Position numbers and translations under genes: made by a program. The notes beneath the pieces are model-generated. The model searched no databases. It saw only the letters and a program-made list of their open reading frames with translations, and was not told the origin of the DNA. A DNA stretch of 15,227 nucleotides. Origin: Campylobacteraceae bacterium. Its GTDB lineage: Bacteria > Campylobacterota > Campylobacteria > Campylobacterales > Sulfurovaceae. Positions 6,906 through 13,476 of the stretch are shown here, piece by piece. The stretch covers positions 1 to 15,227 of the forward strand of contig JALVVQ010000084.1 of assembly GCA_027023325.1 (NCBI GenBank). The letters are read 5' to 3'. Positions within the stretch are counted from its first letter, which is position 1; every line of letters starts with the position of its first letter.

Positions 6906-8639
6906 TTATATGCTACATCCACCATAGAGAGGATCTACTTTGTATTCACTCAATTGGTTGCCTTTAGTATCCATCACATGCACAGCACAGGCGATGCAGG
7001 GATCATACGAGTGAATGATTCTGATGATCTCAAGTGGCTGCGAAAGATCTGCAATCTTCAATCCGATTAGATCTGCCTCATAAGGGCCATGCTGTCCCTT
7101 GGCATCTTTGGGAGAGGCATTCCAAGTAGAAGGTACGACGGCTTGATAATTCTCACAAACACCATTTTTGATACGAATCCAGTGACTGAGCATACCTCTA
7201 GGGACATCACCCATGCCTCGCCCCTTATACTCCTTGTCTTTGTCGATCACATAAGGAGCACATGTCTCTTGGTCTACTTTGAGATTCTCGATCAGGTTAT
7301 TGAAGGCCACCAAGGCATTGTCCGCAATGATCTGGCACTGTAGTGCTCTGGCTGCTGTTCTTCCCAAAGTAGTAAAGAGTGCACCCACTGGCAGTCCCGT
7401 AGCCTTGAGGAAACCATTGACTGAGTCCTGTACGATCTTGTTCCCCTTCGCATAATTTACCAAAAGGCAGGCTAGTGGCCCTACTTCCATAGGCTTACCA
7501 TCATATCTTGGAGACTTGATCCAGCTATATTTGGCATTTTCATCGATGAGTTTAGAGTGGATCATCTTGCCATCAGGGCCTACGCTCTCACCATCGACAA
7601 ATCCTGTATAGTTCGGATTTGTTTTACCATCATAGGGGTGCAGTGCTTCATCATCTGCATACCATGAATGTGTTGCTTCCTCTGTGATCAGATCCTCATC
7701 GATATCAAAGACCTTTGTAATATCTGCATCAAGAATATAACCGCTATCAAAGAGATACTGGTCTCTGCCGACCATAAAGTCTTTGTATGCCATGAAGTTT
7801 TTGACACCCATAGGCTTGACGACAGACCCTTCCGTAGCAAAGACCTCTGCTGCCATTTTAATATCAGCGATATAAGCATTATTGACAAAATCTGCCATCT
7901 TTTTAAACTTGACCATATACTCGCCCATTCTGGATGGGTCAAGTATATCCATGACACAGGAAACCCCTCCCACAACCAATGACTGAGGGTGTGGCTGCTT
8001 GCCACCAAAAATCGCCAGCATCTGTGCTGCCATTCTCTGCATCTCAAGTGCTTTGAGATAGTGAGAAAGTGCGATCAAATTCTGCTCTGGTGACATATGA
8101 TAGGTGGGATGTCCCCAGTATGCATTAGCAAAAGGCCCAAGTCCTTGTGGATTCTTGGCAAATTTGGCTACTGTCTCTTTAACCTTTTTGAGGTCATTAG
8201 CACCTGTAGCTATAGGACTATCAGTATATTTGAATGCCAATTTGCTCGCTTTCTCCTCATCTGCGCTGAGTGCTGAGACAATATCTACCCAGTCCACACC
8301 ATGCAGATGATAGAAGTGGATGACATGATCATGGAGAAACAGTGCTGCATTCATCAGCGTTCTTACCAGCTCTGCATTAAGTGGAATTTTGATTCCCAAT
8401 GCATCTTCTACTGCCATGGTACTCTTAAGATAGTGGGAATAGGTACATACACCACAGATCCTCTGCATCAACAGAGGTATATTTCGAGGATCTCTTCCTT
8501 TGGCGATCACCTCTAATCCTCTCCATAGTGTAGAGGATACAAATGCATCTTCCACAACACCATCATCACCTACGACTACCTCCGCTCTCAAGTGCCCCTC
8601 GATTCTTGTTATGGGGTCTACGACTACTCTTTTTGACAT
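6906..8639 (-). CDS. hydB: [NiFe]-hydrogenase large (catalytic) subunit HydB, group 1
   Basis: Carries the Ni-Fe(CN)2CO site of the periplasmic uptake hydrogenase. The 577-residue protein has both cysteine pairs: RICGVC (Cys62, Cys65) and DPCIACAVH (Cys548, Cys551, His554). After His554 there are 23 more residues (VMDTKGNQ...GGCSI), the tail removed by the HydD protease before export. The protein has no signal peptide of its own and would leave the cell with Tat-bearing HydA. ATG at 8639 follows GGAG by 8 bases, 21 bp after hydA. Overall this fits the epsilonproteobacterial quinone-reactive hydrogenase (group 1b in current schemes), an assignment made from motifs and gene order only. Confidence 0.97.
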   Translation of the reverse strand: MSKRVVVDPITRIEGHLRAEVVVGDDGVVEDAFVSSTLWRGLEVIAKGRDPRNIPLLMQRICGVCTYSHYLKSTMAVEDALGIKIPLNAELVRTLMNAALFLHDHVIHFYHLHGVDWVDIVSALSADEEKASKLAFKYTDSPIATGANDLKKVKETVAKFAKNPQGLGPFANAYWGHPTYHMSPEQNLIALSHYLKALEMQRMAAQMLAIFGGKQPHPQSLVVGGVSCVMDILDPSRMGEYMVKFKKMADFVNNAYIADIKMAAEVFATEGSVVKPMGVKNFMAYKDFMVGRDQYLFDSGYILDADITKVFDIDEDLITEEATHSWYADDEALHPYDGKTNPNYTGFVDGESVGPDGKMIHSKLIDENAKYSWIKSPRYDGKPMEVGPLACLLVNYAKGNKIVQDSVNGFLKATGLPVGALFTTLGRTAARALQCQIIADNALVAFNNLIENLKVDQETCAPYVIDKDKEYKGRGMGDVPRGMLSHWIRIKNGVCENYQAVVPSTWNASPKDAKGQHGPYEADLIGLKIADLSQPLEIIRIIHSYDPCIACAVHVMDTKGNQLSEYKVDPLYGGCSI

Positions 8640-8660
8640 ATTTACTTCTCCTCTGCTTTC

Positions 8661-9833
8661 TTATTCTTTGGGTGGCTTGATCGCTGAGATCGCTGCATGG
8701 GCAGCAACACCTACTGCAGTTGCTGCTAACAGTGTGACACCAATCTTGTCTGCAGTTGCATCTGCACCTGCTCCACTGAATACAGTCTGGTACAATCTGT
8801 CTTTGAGTGGCTCGCCTACTGTGCCCATGGTGTCCCAGAAGTCTGGTTCGCTACAGCCCATACAGCCAAATCCTGCCTGTACTGGCCATGAGGTGCCTTG
8901 ATTAAACTTATTTTTGGAGCAATTATTAAAGGTATAAGGCCCCTTACATCCAACTTTATAGAGACAGTAGCCATCCTTGGCCCCCTCGTCTCCAAACTGC
9001 TCTACAAATTCACCAGCATCGAAGTGTGCTCTTCGTTCACACTGGTCATGAATCCTGAGCCTGTATGCCCACTTTGGTCTATTGTATGCATCGAGTGCAG
9101 GAAGTGTTCCATAAAGGAGATAATGCAAGAGTGTACCTACGATATTTTTCTCACTTGGAGGACATCCCGGAACATTAATCACAGGTTTGGATGTCACTTT
9201 GCTCAATGGCACCGCACCTGTAGGGTTTGGCACGGCTGCCTGCACTCCTCCAAAGCTTGAGCAGGTACCAATAGCAAAGATTGCTGCAGCCGAAGCTGCG
9301 GCATCAGCTGCAATATCCTTTCCTTTCTTTCCATGCCCGCCAATAGTCAGAAATGAACCGGCATTGCCCAGGGGCACACCACCCTCAACCATAAGGATGT
9401 ATCGACCCTTGTATTTCTCAATGGCACCTTCTAGGTTCTGCTCTGCCTGCCAGCCAGCAGCTGCCATCAGCGTCTCATGGTACTCCAGTGAAATATAGTC
9501 AAAGATCAGACTATCGATAGAGGGGTTGGCTGAGCGGAGTAGAGATTCGCTACAACCTGTACATTCGGCCATATGTAGCCATACGATGGGGAGCCTATCT
9601 GCTACCTTGATCGCATCAGCCACAAGTGGGGTAAAGGTTGCAGGCAAAGACAGCATAGCCGTGACCGCCCCCGCCCACTTCATAAAGTCCCTTCTAGAGA
9701 AACCATTCTCCTCAATGACTTGCTCTATAGAGGCGTCTTCTCTCATTTTTGGCAGCTTGGAAAGCTGCTCAATTCTCTCTTTGAACGCACTATAGAGCGT
9801 ATCGTAAGAGGTATCATTTTTGTCAATACTCAT
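8661..9833 (-). CDS. hydA: [NiFe]-hydrogenase small subunit HydA, Tat-exported
   Basis: Carries the three Fe-S clusters that pass electrons from HydB to HydC. In 390 residues there is an N-terminal region with the twin-arginine motif SRRDFMKW (46-53) followed by a hydrophobic stretch. Proximal cluster ligands are Cys91, Cys94 (ECTGCSES), Cys191 (GTCSSFGG) and Cys224 (PGCPPSE); distal His262, Cys265, Cys290, Cys296; medial Cys305, Cys324, Cys327. The two extra proximal cysteines of oxygen-tolerant group 1d enzymes are absent (CTGC, not CTCC), so a standard oxygen-sensitive type is expected. A C-terminal helix (about 364-384) anchors it in the membrane. I chose ATG at 9833, 6 bases after AAGGAG; the longer TTG start at 9869 would put the operator inside the gene. 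Confidence 0.96.
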   Translation of the reverse strand: MSIDKNDTSYDTLYSAFKERIEQLSKLPKMREDASIEQVIEENGFSRRDFMKWAGAVTAMLSLPATFTPLVADAIKVADRLPIVWLHMAECTGCSESLLRSANPSIDSLIFDYISLEYHETLMAAAGWQAEQNLEGAIEKYKGRYILMVEGGVPLGNAGSFLTIGGHGKKGKDIAADAAASAAAIFAIGTCSSFGGVQAAVPNPTGAVPLSKVTSKPVINVPGCPPSEKNIVGTLLHYLLYGTLPALDAYNRPKWAYRLRIHDQCERRAHFDAGEFVEQFGDEGAKDGYCLYKVGCKGPYTFNNCSKNKFNQGTSWPVQAGFGCMGCSEPDFWDTMGTVGEPLKDRLYQTVFSGAGADATADKIGVTLLAATAVGVAAHAAISAIKPPKE

Positions 9834-9850
9834 ACACTTCTCCTTTTCTT

Positions 9851-9864
9851 TAAATGAACAATCA
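9851..9864. promoter_or_regulatory. Operator-like arm proximal to hydA (14-bp inverted repeat)
   Basis: TAAATGAACAATCA, exactly complementary to 9900-9913. It contains a TGA-N4-TCA dyad. It lies just downstream of the predicted -10 of hydA, overlapping the expected transcription start, and ends 17 bp before the hydA ATG, next to its ribosome site. Such a position is typical for repressor binding. Confidence 0.65.
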
Positions 9865-9899
9865 CTCAATATAATAGGAAAAATACGCTTAAACTAGAA
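9865..9899 (-). promoter_or_regulatory. Predicted hydABC promoter between two operator arms
   Basis: The 35-bp stretch between the arms is AT-rich. On the minus strand it holds TATTAT (9871-9876) or the overlapping TATATT (9868-9873) as a -10, with no clear -35, which is common in Campylobacterota sigma-70 promoters. Initiation would fall at about 9862-9868, giving a leader of around 30 bases. Confidence 0.5.
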
Positions 9900-9913
9900 T
9901 GATTGTTCATTTA
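9900..9913. promoter_or_regulatory. Operator-like arm distal to hydA (14-bp inverted repeat)
   Basis: TGATTGTTCATTTA, the perfect inverse of 9851-9864, with centres 49 bp apart. It sits at and upstream of the expected -35 region. Each arm contains its own dyad, so the pair may be two operators that allow looping or cooperative binding instead of one long palindrome. Confidence 0.65.
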
Positions 9914-9951
9914 TAAAAGTATTTTTTAGTTGGATATCGTTATTTAGTAGC

Positions 9952-9971
9952 AGGTAGGCACACGGCTACCT
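9952..9971 (-). other. Short stem-loop after the sensor-hydrogenase large subunit gene
   Basis: AGGTAG and CTACCT pair around an 8-base loop, 33 bases past the stop of the gene ending at 10004. No T-run follows on the minus strand, so it is at best a weak terminator; read-through from the tetR-hupUV operon into hydABC is possible. Confidence 0.3.
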
Positions 9972-10003
9972 CATTGAGTAATGGTTGACAAGAAGGGTAT
10001 TGG

Positions 10004-11296
10004 TTAGTGAGTGGTGCACACGGAACACACATCAAAAGAACGAAAGATAAAAGAGGCCTCTTCGACAGAATCGGAACCCACCATTGCTTTGATAGCAACA
10101 CCCTGCTCTTGTGTATCACCATGGCTCAGGTTCCACTGGGTAGGCACAATGATTTCATAGTTTTCTATCTGCCCTCCCCTTGTACTTATCCTATGTATCA
10201 GTGATCCTCTTGCTGCTTCAGCAACGCCTGTACCCTTAAAAGCATCAGGAGAAAAATGTGCATCAAGTGTACAGGAGTCTTGAGAGAGAGGGATGTTTTG
10301 CAGCAATCTCTTGCTCTGCTCCAATAAGACTAGCATCTCATGGACTCTAGCAAATACCCTTGTAAGTACAGAATCTTTATAGCGTTTATGCAAATTTTTA
10401 ACAATGGGCTTCTTGGAGACCATGGCTCTTGCCAACGGTCCCACCTCAAACAGGCGCTGCTTATACCTGACTGTTTTGGCAATATCTGTCGCCTCCCCAC
10501 TCTCCTCTACATACTTGGTATCCGCACTATAGACCGTTGTGGGGGAACATTTTCCTCTAGGTGAGAGCATAGATTCACCAAACACAATAAAGCGATCGTG
10601 GCTGTAGCCTTTTTTGCTCATTCCATGCATCCCCAAAAGGTGCAATGCACTCCCAAAATCCTGCGTGAGAGTATCAAGTTCCAAGGTAGAGTTGATAGCC
10701 AAATACCTATCCAGATCCATGCCTATCAAGACCTCTTCCACAAAACGAATACCCTCATCGATAAATCCCTCAGCCTGCATAATGTCAACATAGGTCGGAT
10801 CACAAGTCACCCCTCCGGGTACAGCATAGGAAGAGTGTGGCCATTGCCCAGAAAAAATAGCAAGGGCTTTTGTAATCGTAGACGAAAGATAAAATGCTTT
10901 GAGCGCATGATTTTCTTGACTCTTTGTGCCTGCCAAGCCTTCCAGTTGGGGCAGCATCGTCATCCAAAACCACTTTGCATGATTCTGAATCAGTTCACAC
11001 ACCAAGGTAAATTCTCTGATAGTTTTGGCCTTTTCGGTCAAGACAACTTCTGCGCCAGCATTGCGGTATCCATCTTCAAGCGTCCTCACTGCCGCGATCA
11101 GATGTGCATGATTGCAAATACCACAGACTCTCGGTGTAATAACCAGCGAATCTCTGGGATCTTTGCCTTGCAGTATGCCTTCAATTCCTCTGTAGAGTGC
11201 AAAGCTTATCCTAACATCCTCTATCTTTCCTTTGCTGAAAGTAAAGTCAAGTTCTGCATCTCCTTCTATCTTCTCTATCAGTTTCTTAACGATCAT
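10004..11296 (-). CDS. hupV: Sensor-type (HupV/HoxC-like) cytoplasmic [NiFe]-hydrogenase large subunit
   Basis: A 430-residue relative of HydB with both active-site pairs: RVCGIC (Cys58, Cys61) and DVCSVCTTH (Cys424, Cys427, His430). The reading frame stops immediately after this His, so the cleavable C-terminal tail is absent. Large subunits of regulatory H2-sensing hydrogenases (HupV, HoxC) are known to lack the tail and to skip proteolytic maturation. The usual Pro of DPCxxC is Val here. I chose ATG at 11296, which overlaps the end of the small-subunit gene by 11 bp; an in-frame TTG at 11302 is a possible alternative. The partner lacks a signal peptide, so the enzyme should be cytoplasmic. 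It could be group 2 (2b sensor or the 2d type seen in Aquificales and Campylobacterota); motif reading cannot separate these, and a catalytic cytoplasmic role is not excluded. Confidence 0.85.
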   Translation of the reverse strand: MIVKKLIEKIEGDAELDFTFSKGKIEDVRISFALYRGIEGILQGKDPRDSLVITPRVCGICNHAHLIAAVRTLEDGYRNAGAEVVLTEKAKTIREFTLVCELIQNHAKWFWMTMLPQLEGLAGTKSQENHALKAFYLSSTITKALAIFSGQWPHSSYAVPGGVTCDPTYVDIMQAEGFIDEGIRFVEEVLIGMDLDRYLAINSTLELDTLTQDFGSALHLLGMHGMSKKGYSHDRFIVFGESMLSPRGKCSPTTVYSADTKYVEESGEATDIAKTVRYKQRLFEVGPLARAMVSKKPIVKNLHKRYKDSVLTRVFARVHEMLVLLEQSKRLLQNIPLSQDSCTLDAHFSPDAFKGTGVAEAARGSLIHRISTRGGQIENYEIIVPTQWNLSHGDTQEQGVAIKAMVGSDSVEEASFIFRSFDVCSVCTTH

Positions 11297-12173
11297 AGTC
11301 AATCATCCTCTTTTCGAACTTCTTGATCCTAAAGCTCTTTGCGATACCCGTAAGGGTTAGATAGGCTCTCTTGGAGACACCCAAAGGCACATCACTAGGT
11401 ATACCCATATTGGTCTTTGTCTTAAAAAGTGCTTTTTGAGGAAAAGTAGGTTCCGTACATCCAAAACATGGTGTACCCACTGTTGTTTTTGAGCTGACTT
11501 CATTCCATGGTATTTTGTTGCAGCTACCGTGCGTATAAGGTGCCTGACACCCATTTTCATAAAAAAGACATCCCTCTTTAAGCCCATGACCTTTGGTATC
11601 AATTTTCCATTCAAAATATTCATTTCTTATGCATCCTGCATGCACTGTGCTGGCATAGAGCTCTTGGGGGCGAAACATCTCATCCAGAGGGATGGAGATA
11701 TTTTTGACAAGTGACATCAGTACATAGGAGAGCCATTTAGGATGTGCAGGGCATCCGGGGAGGGAGATAACTTTATTATGATAGCTTGCATATCGTTCTG
11801 TTTTCTCTTCTCCATCAAAGCAGAGTCCTGAAATATTATCAGGATCTGCCTGTTTAAATACCCCTCCGTAGGAAGCACAGGTTCCCAGTGTAACAATATG
11901 GGATGCTTTTTGAGCATATGCCAATACCACATCATACACTTCTGTCCCAGATTTTTCCAATCCTGTTTTTTTCAATGCACCATCAAGGATCAGTATATCA
12001 CAGGGTATGTCTCCGGTCAATACATCATCAAGTGTATATGTCGTAGTCAATAGTGGGTGATGAATCAATTCAAAATGAGAAAGAATAGCAAAAAGATCAG
12101 GATGGTTAAAAAAAGAGTGTGCATCTCCATTACAGGTGATCGACTGCAGCCAGAGAAGCTTTGGCTTAGGCAC
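11286..12173 (-). CDS. hupU: Sensor-type (HupU/HoxB-like) [NiFe]-hydrogenase small subunit with Asp at a proximal-cluster ligand
   Basis: A 295-residue Fe-S subunit with no Tat signal and no C-terminal membrane helix, hence cytoplasmic. Distal ligands His178, Cys181, Cys202, Cys209 and medial ligands Cys218, Cys236, Cys239 are all present. At the proximal site Cys14, Cys99 (GTCASYGG) and Cys141 (PGCPAHP) are present, but the second member of the usual CxGC motif is Asp17 (TCNGDAHSF). A 3Cys-1Asp proximal cluster is known from the actinobacterial-type hydrogenase of Ralstonia, so this may be functional. The start is GTG at 12173, 2 bp after the tetR stop, with only a weak GAGAG ribosome site, suggesting translational coupling to the regulator and low expression. 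No ATG lies before the CNGD motif. Confidence 0.85.
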   Translation of the reverse strand: MPKPKLLWLQSITCNGDAHSFFNHPDLFAILSHFELIHHPLLTTTYTLDDVLTGDIPCDILILDGALKKTGLEKSGTEVYDVVLAYAQKASHIVTLGTCASYGGVFKQADPDNISGLCFDGEEKTERYASYHNKVISLPGCPAHPKWLSYVLMSLVKNISIPLDEMFRPQELYASTVHAGCIRNEYFEWKIDTKGHGLKEGCLFYENGCQAPYTHGSCNKIPWNEVSSKTTVGTPCFGCTEPTFPQKALFKTKTNMGIPSDVPLGVSKRAYLTLTGIAKSFRIKKFEKRMIDYDR

Positions 12174-12175
12174 AG

Positions 12176-12769
12176 CTATACTCTCAAAGCTGCATAAATA
12201 TTTCTGGCTATATCATCTGTATAAGTTTCTATATTACTAGTCAAGACACCCTCTCCTTTGAGGAAAACCATACCCCCAAGGTAACCCATAAAGAGACCAA
12301 AAGCAGAAAAGAAATCCTGATTTCTCAACTCTCCATTGCTGACACCGTCATCAAAAAATATCATCAACTCAGTCATAAACTCCGAGACACAAATCATCCC
12401 CTCACAACCATCATTGAACACTTCACGGTTTGCCAAATAAACCCTGAGGAAATAGTCTATCATCTCTGGCTTCTCTTGAGATATCTTAAAGTAGATCTTT
12501 ACAATTCTCTTAATCTTCTCTTCCGAAGAGATATCCATCATATTAATCTCTCGTATCTCCTTCCCAAGCACTCCTGATGTGTATCTTATGATCTCTTTGG
12601 CAAGCATATTTTTAGAAGAAAAATAGTTGTAGAGGTTCCCGGCACTCATCTTGAGCTTATTGGCAATATCCGGAATCGTTGTTTTGTGAAAACCATTATT
12701 AGAAAAAAGCTCTAGTGACGCCTGCATAATAGATTCTTTTTTTATGGCTTTTCTCTCTTCTTTTTTCAC
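12176..12769 (-). CDS. TetR/AcrR-family transcriptional regulator encoded with the sensor-type hydrogenase
   Basis: A one-component DNA-binding regulator of 197 residues. The N-terminal domain (about 7-55) shows the family pattern: IMQASLELFSNNGF, TTIPDIANKLKMSAGNLYNYF (helix-turn-helix) and SSKNMLAKEI. The all-helical C-terminal domain carries CEGMIC (Cys122, Cys127), which could respond to redox or metal, though that is speculation. I chose GTG at 12769: AAGGA sits 6 bases upstream, whereas the longer TTG start at 12790 overlaps the predicted transcription start and has no ribosome site. The hydrogenase genes follow after 2 bp, so the regulator and the putative H2 sensor are made from one message. 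The TGA-N4-TCA dyads before hydA and before the nickel permease are its most obvious candidate targets, but binding is inferred from proximity only. Confidence 0.85.
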   Translation of the reverse strand: MKKEERKAIKKESIMQASLELFSNNGFHKTTIPDIANKLKMSAGNLYNYFSSKNMLAKEIIRYTSGVLGKEIREINMMDISSEEKIKRIVKIYFKISQEKPEMIDYFLRVYLANREVFNDGCEGMICVSEFMTELMIFFDDGVSNGELRNQDFFSAFGLFMGYLGGMVFLKGEGVLTSNIETYTDDIARNIYAALRV

Positions 12770-12796
12770 GCAAAATCCTTTTGATGTCAATAATAT

Positions 12797-12825
12797 ATTC
12801 TAGCATATTTGTTTGATGGTTATCA
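12797..12825 (-). promoter_or_regulatory. Predicted promoter of the tetR-hupUV operon with an adjoining dyad
   Basis: On the minus strand TAGAAT (12797-12802), preceded by TATGC, makes a good extended -10 with a start near 12790 and a leader of about 20 bases. Upstream, 12814-12825 is a TGAT-N4-ATCA dyad in the -35 region, a candidate autoregulatory site; it differs from the hydA operator by two inserted bases, so any relation is uncertain. Confidence 0.4.
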
Positions 12826-12879
12826 TTACTTGAAATAATAATACAAAAAATCTCTTAATTTTTCTATTAGAGGACTCTT

Positions 12880-12965
12880 TTGGAAGCTAATCTGTCTTTA
12901 GATGTTACGGATATTATCAAGAAGTAGATGAAAAAGTGGATATCGGTAGTGTCATCAGATTTTAG
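12880..12965 (+). pseudogene. Possible small-gene remnant or short transcript ahead of a terminator
   Basis: Reading from TTG at 12880 gives a 15-codon peptide, (M/L)EANLSLDVTDIIKK, with GAGG 7 bases upstream, ending at TAG 12925-12927. In the next frame VDEKVDIGSVIRF follows to a TAG at 12963-12965, just 14 bases before a strong terminator. The two pieces read like one 28-29 residue tail broken by a frameshift. I do not recognise the family. It could instead be a small RNA of about 130 bases ending at 13005. Confidence 0.25.
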
Positions 12966-12979
12966 GAAAAATGCAAGCT

Positions 12980-13005
12980 GCCAGCAAAAAAATTGCTGGC
13001 TTTTT
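12980..13005 (+). terminator. Rho-independent terminator, plus strand
   Basis: Perfect 8-bp stem GCCAGCAA/TTGCTGGC (12980-12987 with 12993-13000), a 5-base A loop and TTTTT directly after. The T-run is on the plus strand, so it terminates rightward transcription although all neighbouring clear genes are on the minus strand. On the minus strand no T-run adjoins the stem. Confidence 0.75.
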
Positions 13006-13021
13006 AATGATATATCATTAA
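13004..13021. repeat. 18-bp perfect palindrome
   Basis: TTAATGATATATCATTAA is fully self-complementary. It lies between the plus-strand terminator and the end of the small exported-protein gene. As AT-only-rich dyad DNA it may be a protein-binding site or simply part of the transcription end of the minus-strand gene. Confidence 0.4.
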
Positions 13022-13057
13022 TCTTTGTGCGCAACAACCTGCTGCATTAATGAATTA

Positions 13058-13390
13058 TCAAGAGGGCACATTGCCGCTATCGCTGGCATAGAAGTGTAGA
13101 AATGCAAATACATTATCTACATACTTGTCTTTGAGTGGTTTTACTGTAGGACAGAGATTTTTGATCTCATCATTCAGCTTGCCATCATCATAGACTTTTT
13201 GCCATTCTGCCTGGGTGTGTTTTTTTGCCAACACACCGCCATCTTTGACTCCTGCCTTGATACAGGCTTTACTCACTTTTTTCTGAATGATTTTCTGACC
13301 TTTGCCAGCATCACCAGCAGCATATGTAACGCTTGTCATTAGTGCAAGACCAAAGAGTGCTGCAAGAAGCATCTTGATAGTTCTTTTCAT
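13058..13390 (-). CDS. Small exported protein resembling a cytochrome c fold without haem-binding motif
   Basis: A 110-residue protein with a clear signal peptide (MKRTIKMLLAALFGLALMTS, likely cleaved after TYA at about 24), giving a periplasmic protein of about 86 residues. The layout recalls class I cytochromes c: GDAGKGQKI near the mature N-terminus, a KKxxxAC segment where CxxCH would lie, HTQAEW...DDGKLNDEIKNLCP, and a final helix (DNVFAFLHFY). But no CxxCH exists; the only cysteines are in SKACIKAG and NLCP and could form a disulfide. It is therefore probably not a haem protein, or the likeness is superficial. ATG at 13390 follows a strong AGGAGG site. It lies 86 bp after the NrfD-like gene and may have its own promoter (TACAAT at 13431-13436, minus strand). 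Role unknown; a periplasmic partner of the upstream redox complex is a guess. Confidence 0.7.
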   Translation of the reverse strand: MKRTIKMLLAALFGLALMTSVTYAAGDAGKGQKIIQKKVSKACIKAGVKDGGVLAKKHTQAEWQKVYDDGKLNDEIKNLCPTVKPLKDKYVDNVFAFLHFYASDSGNVPS

Positions 13391-13430
13391 GTTTACCTCC
13401 TTTCATAAGATAAAGCCATCAGCTTTGTTT

Positions 13431-13436
13431 ATTGTA
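13431..13436 (-). promoter_or_regulatory. Possible -10 box for the small exported-protein gene
   Basis: TACAAT preceded by TTATGA on the minus strand, about 40 bases before the ATG. No convincing -35. It would allow expression apart from the upstream NrfD-like gene. Confidence 0.3.
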
Positions 13437-13476
13437 TCATAAGAGTGTGAATTTATCGTGAATCACACATCACTCC

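Noticed and set aside
6205..6927. Long plus-strand open frame opposite hydC
   Set aside because: It is antisense to a clear cytochrome b gene, has no family likeness or ribosome site, and follows from codon bias.
9834..9869. Upstream TTG extension of hydA (12 extra residues)
   Set aside because: It would start inside the promoter/operator region and has no ribosome site; the ATG at 9833 has AAGGAG at good spacing.
10598..11326. Long plus-strand open frame opposite the sensor-type large subunit
   Set aside because: Antisense shadow of a gene with clear hydrogenase motifs.
12770..12790. TTG extension of the tetR gene
   Set aside because: It coincides with the predicted transcription start and the true ribosome site AAGGA lies inside it.
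12814..12825. TGATGGTTATCA as a fourth copy of the hydA operator
   Set aside because: The spacing is TGAT-N4-ATCA, two bases longer than TGA-N4-TCA; kept only as a weak autoregulation candidate.
12980..13005. Terminator for the minus-strand gene 13058-13390
   Set aside because: The T-run adjoins the stem only on the plus strand; on the minus strand T residues are in the loop and 8 bases beyond the stem.
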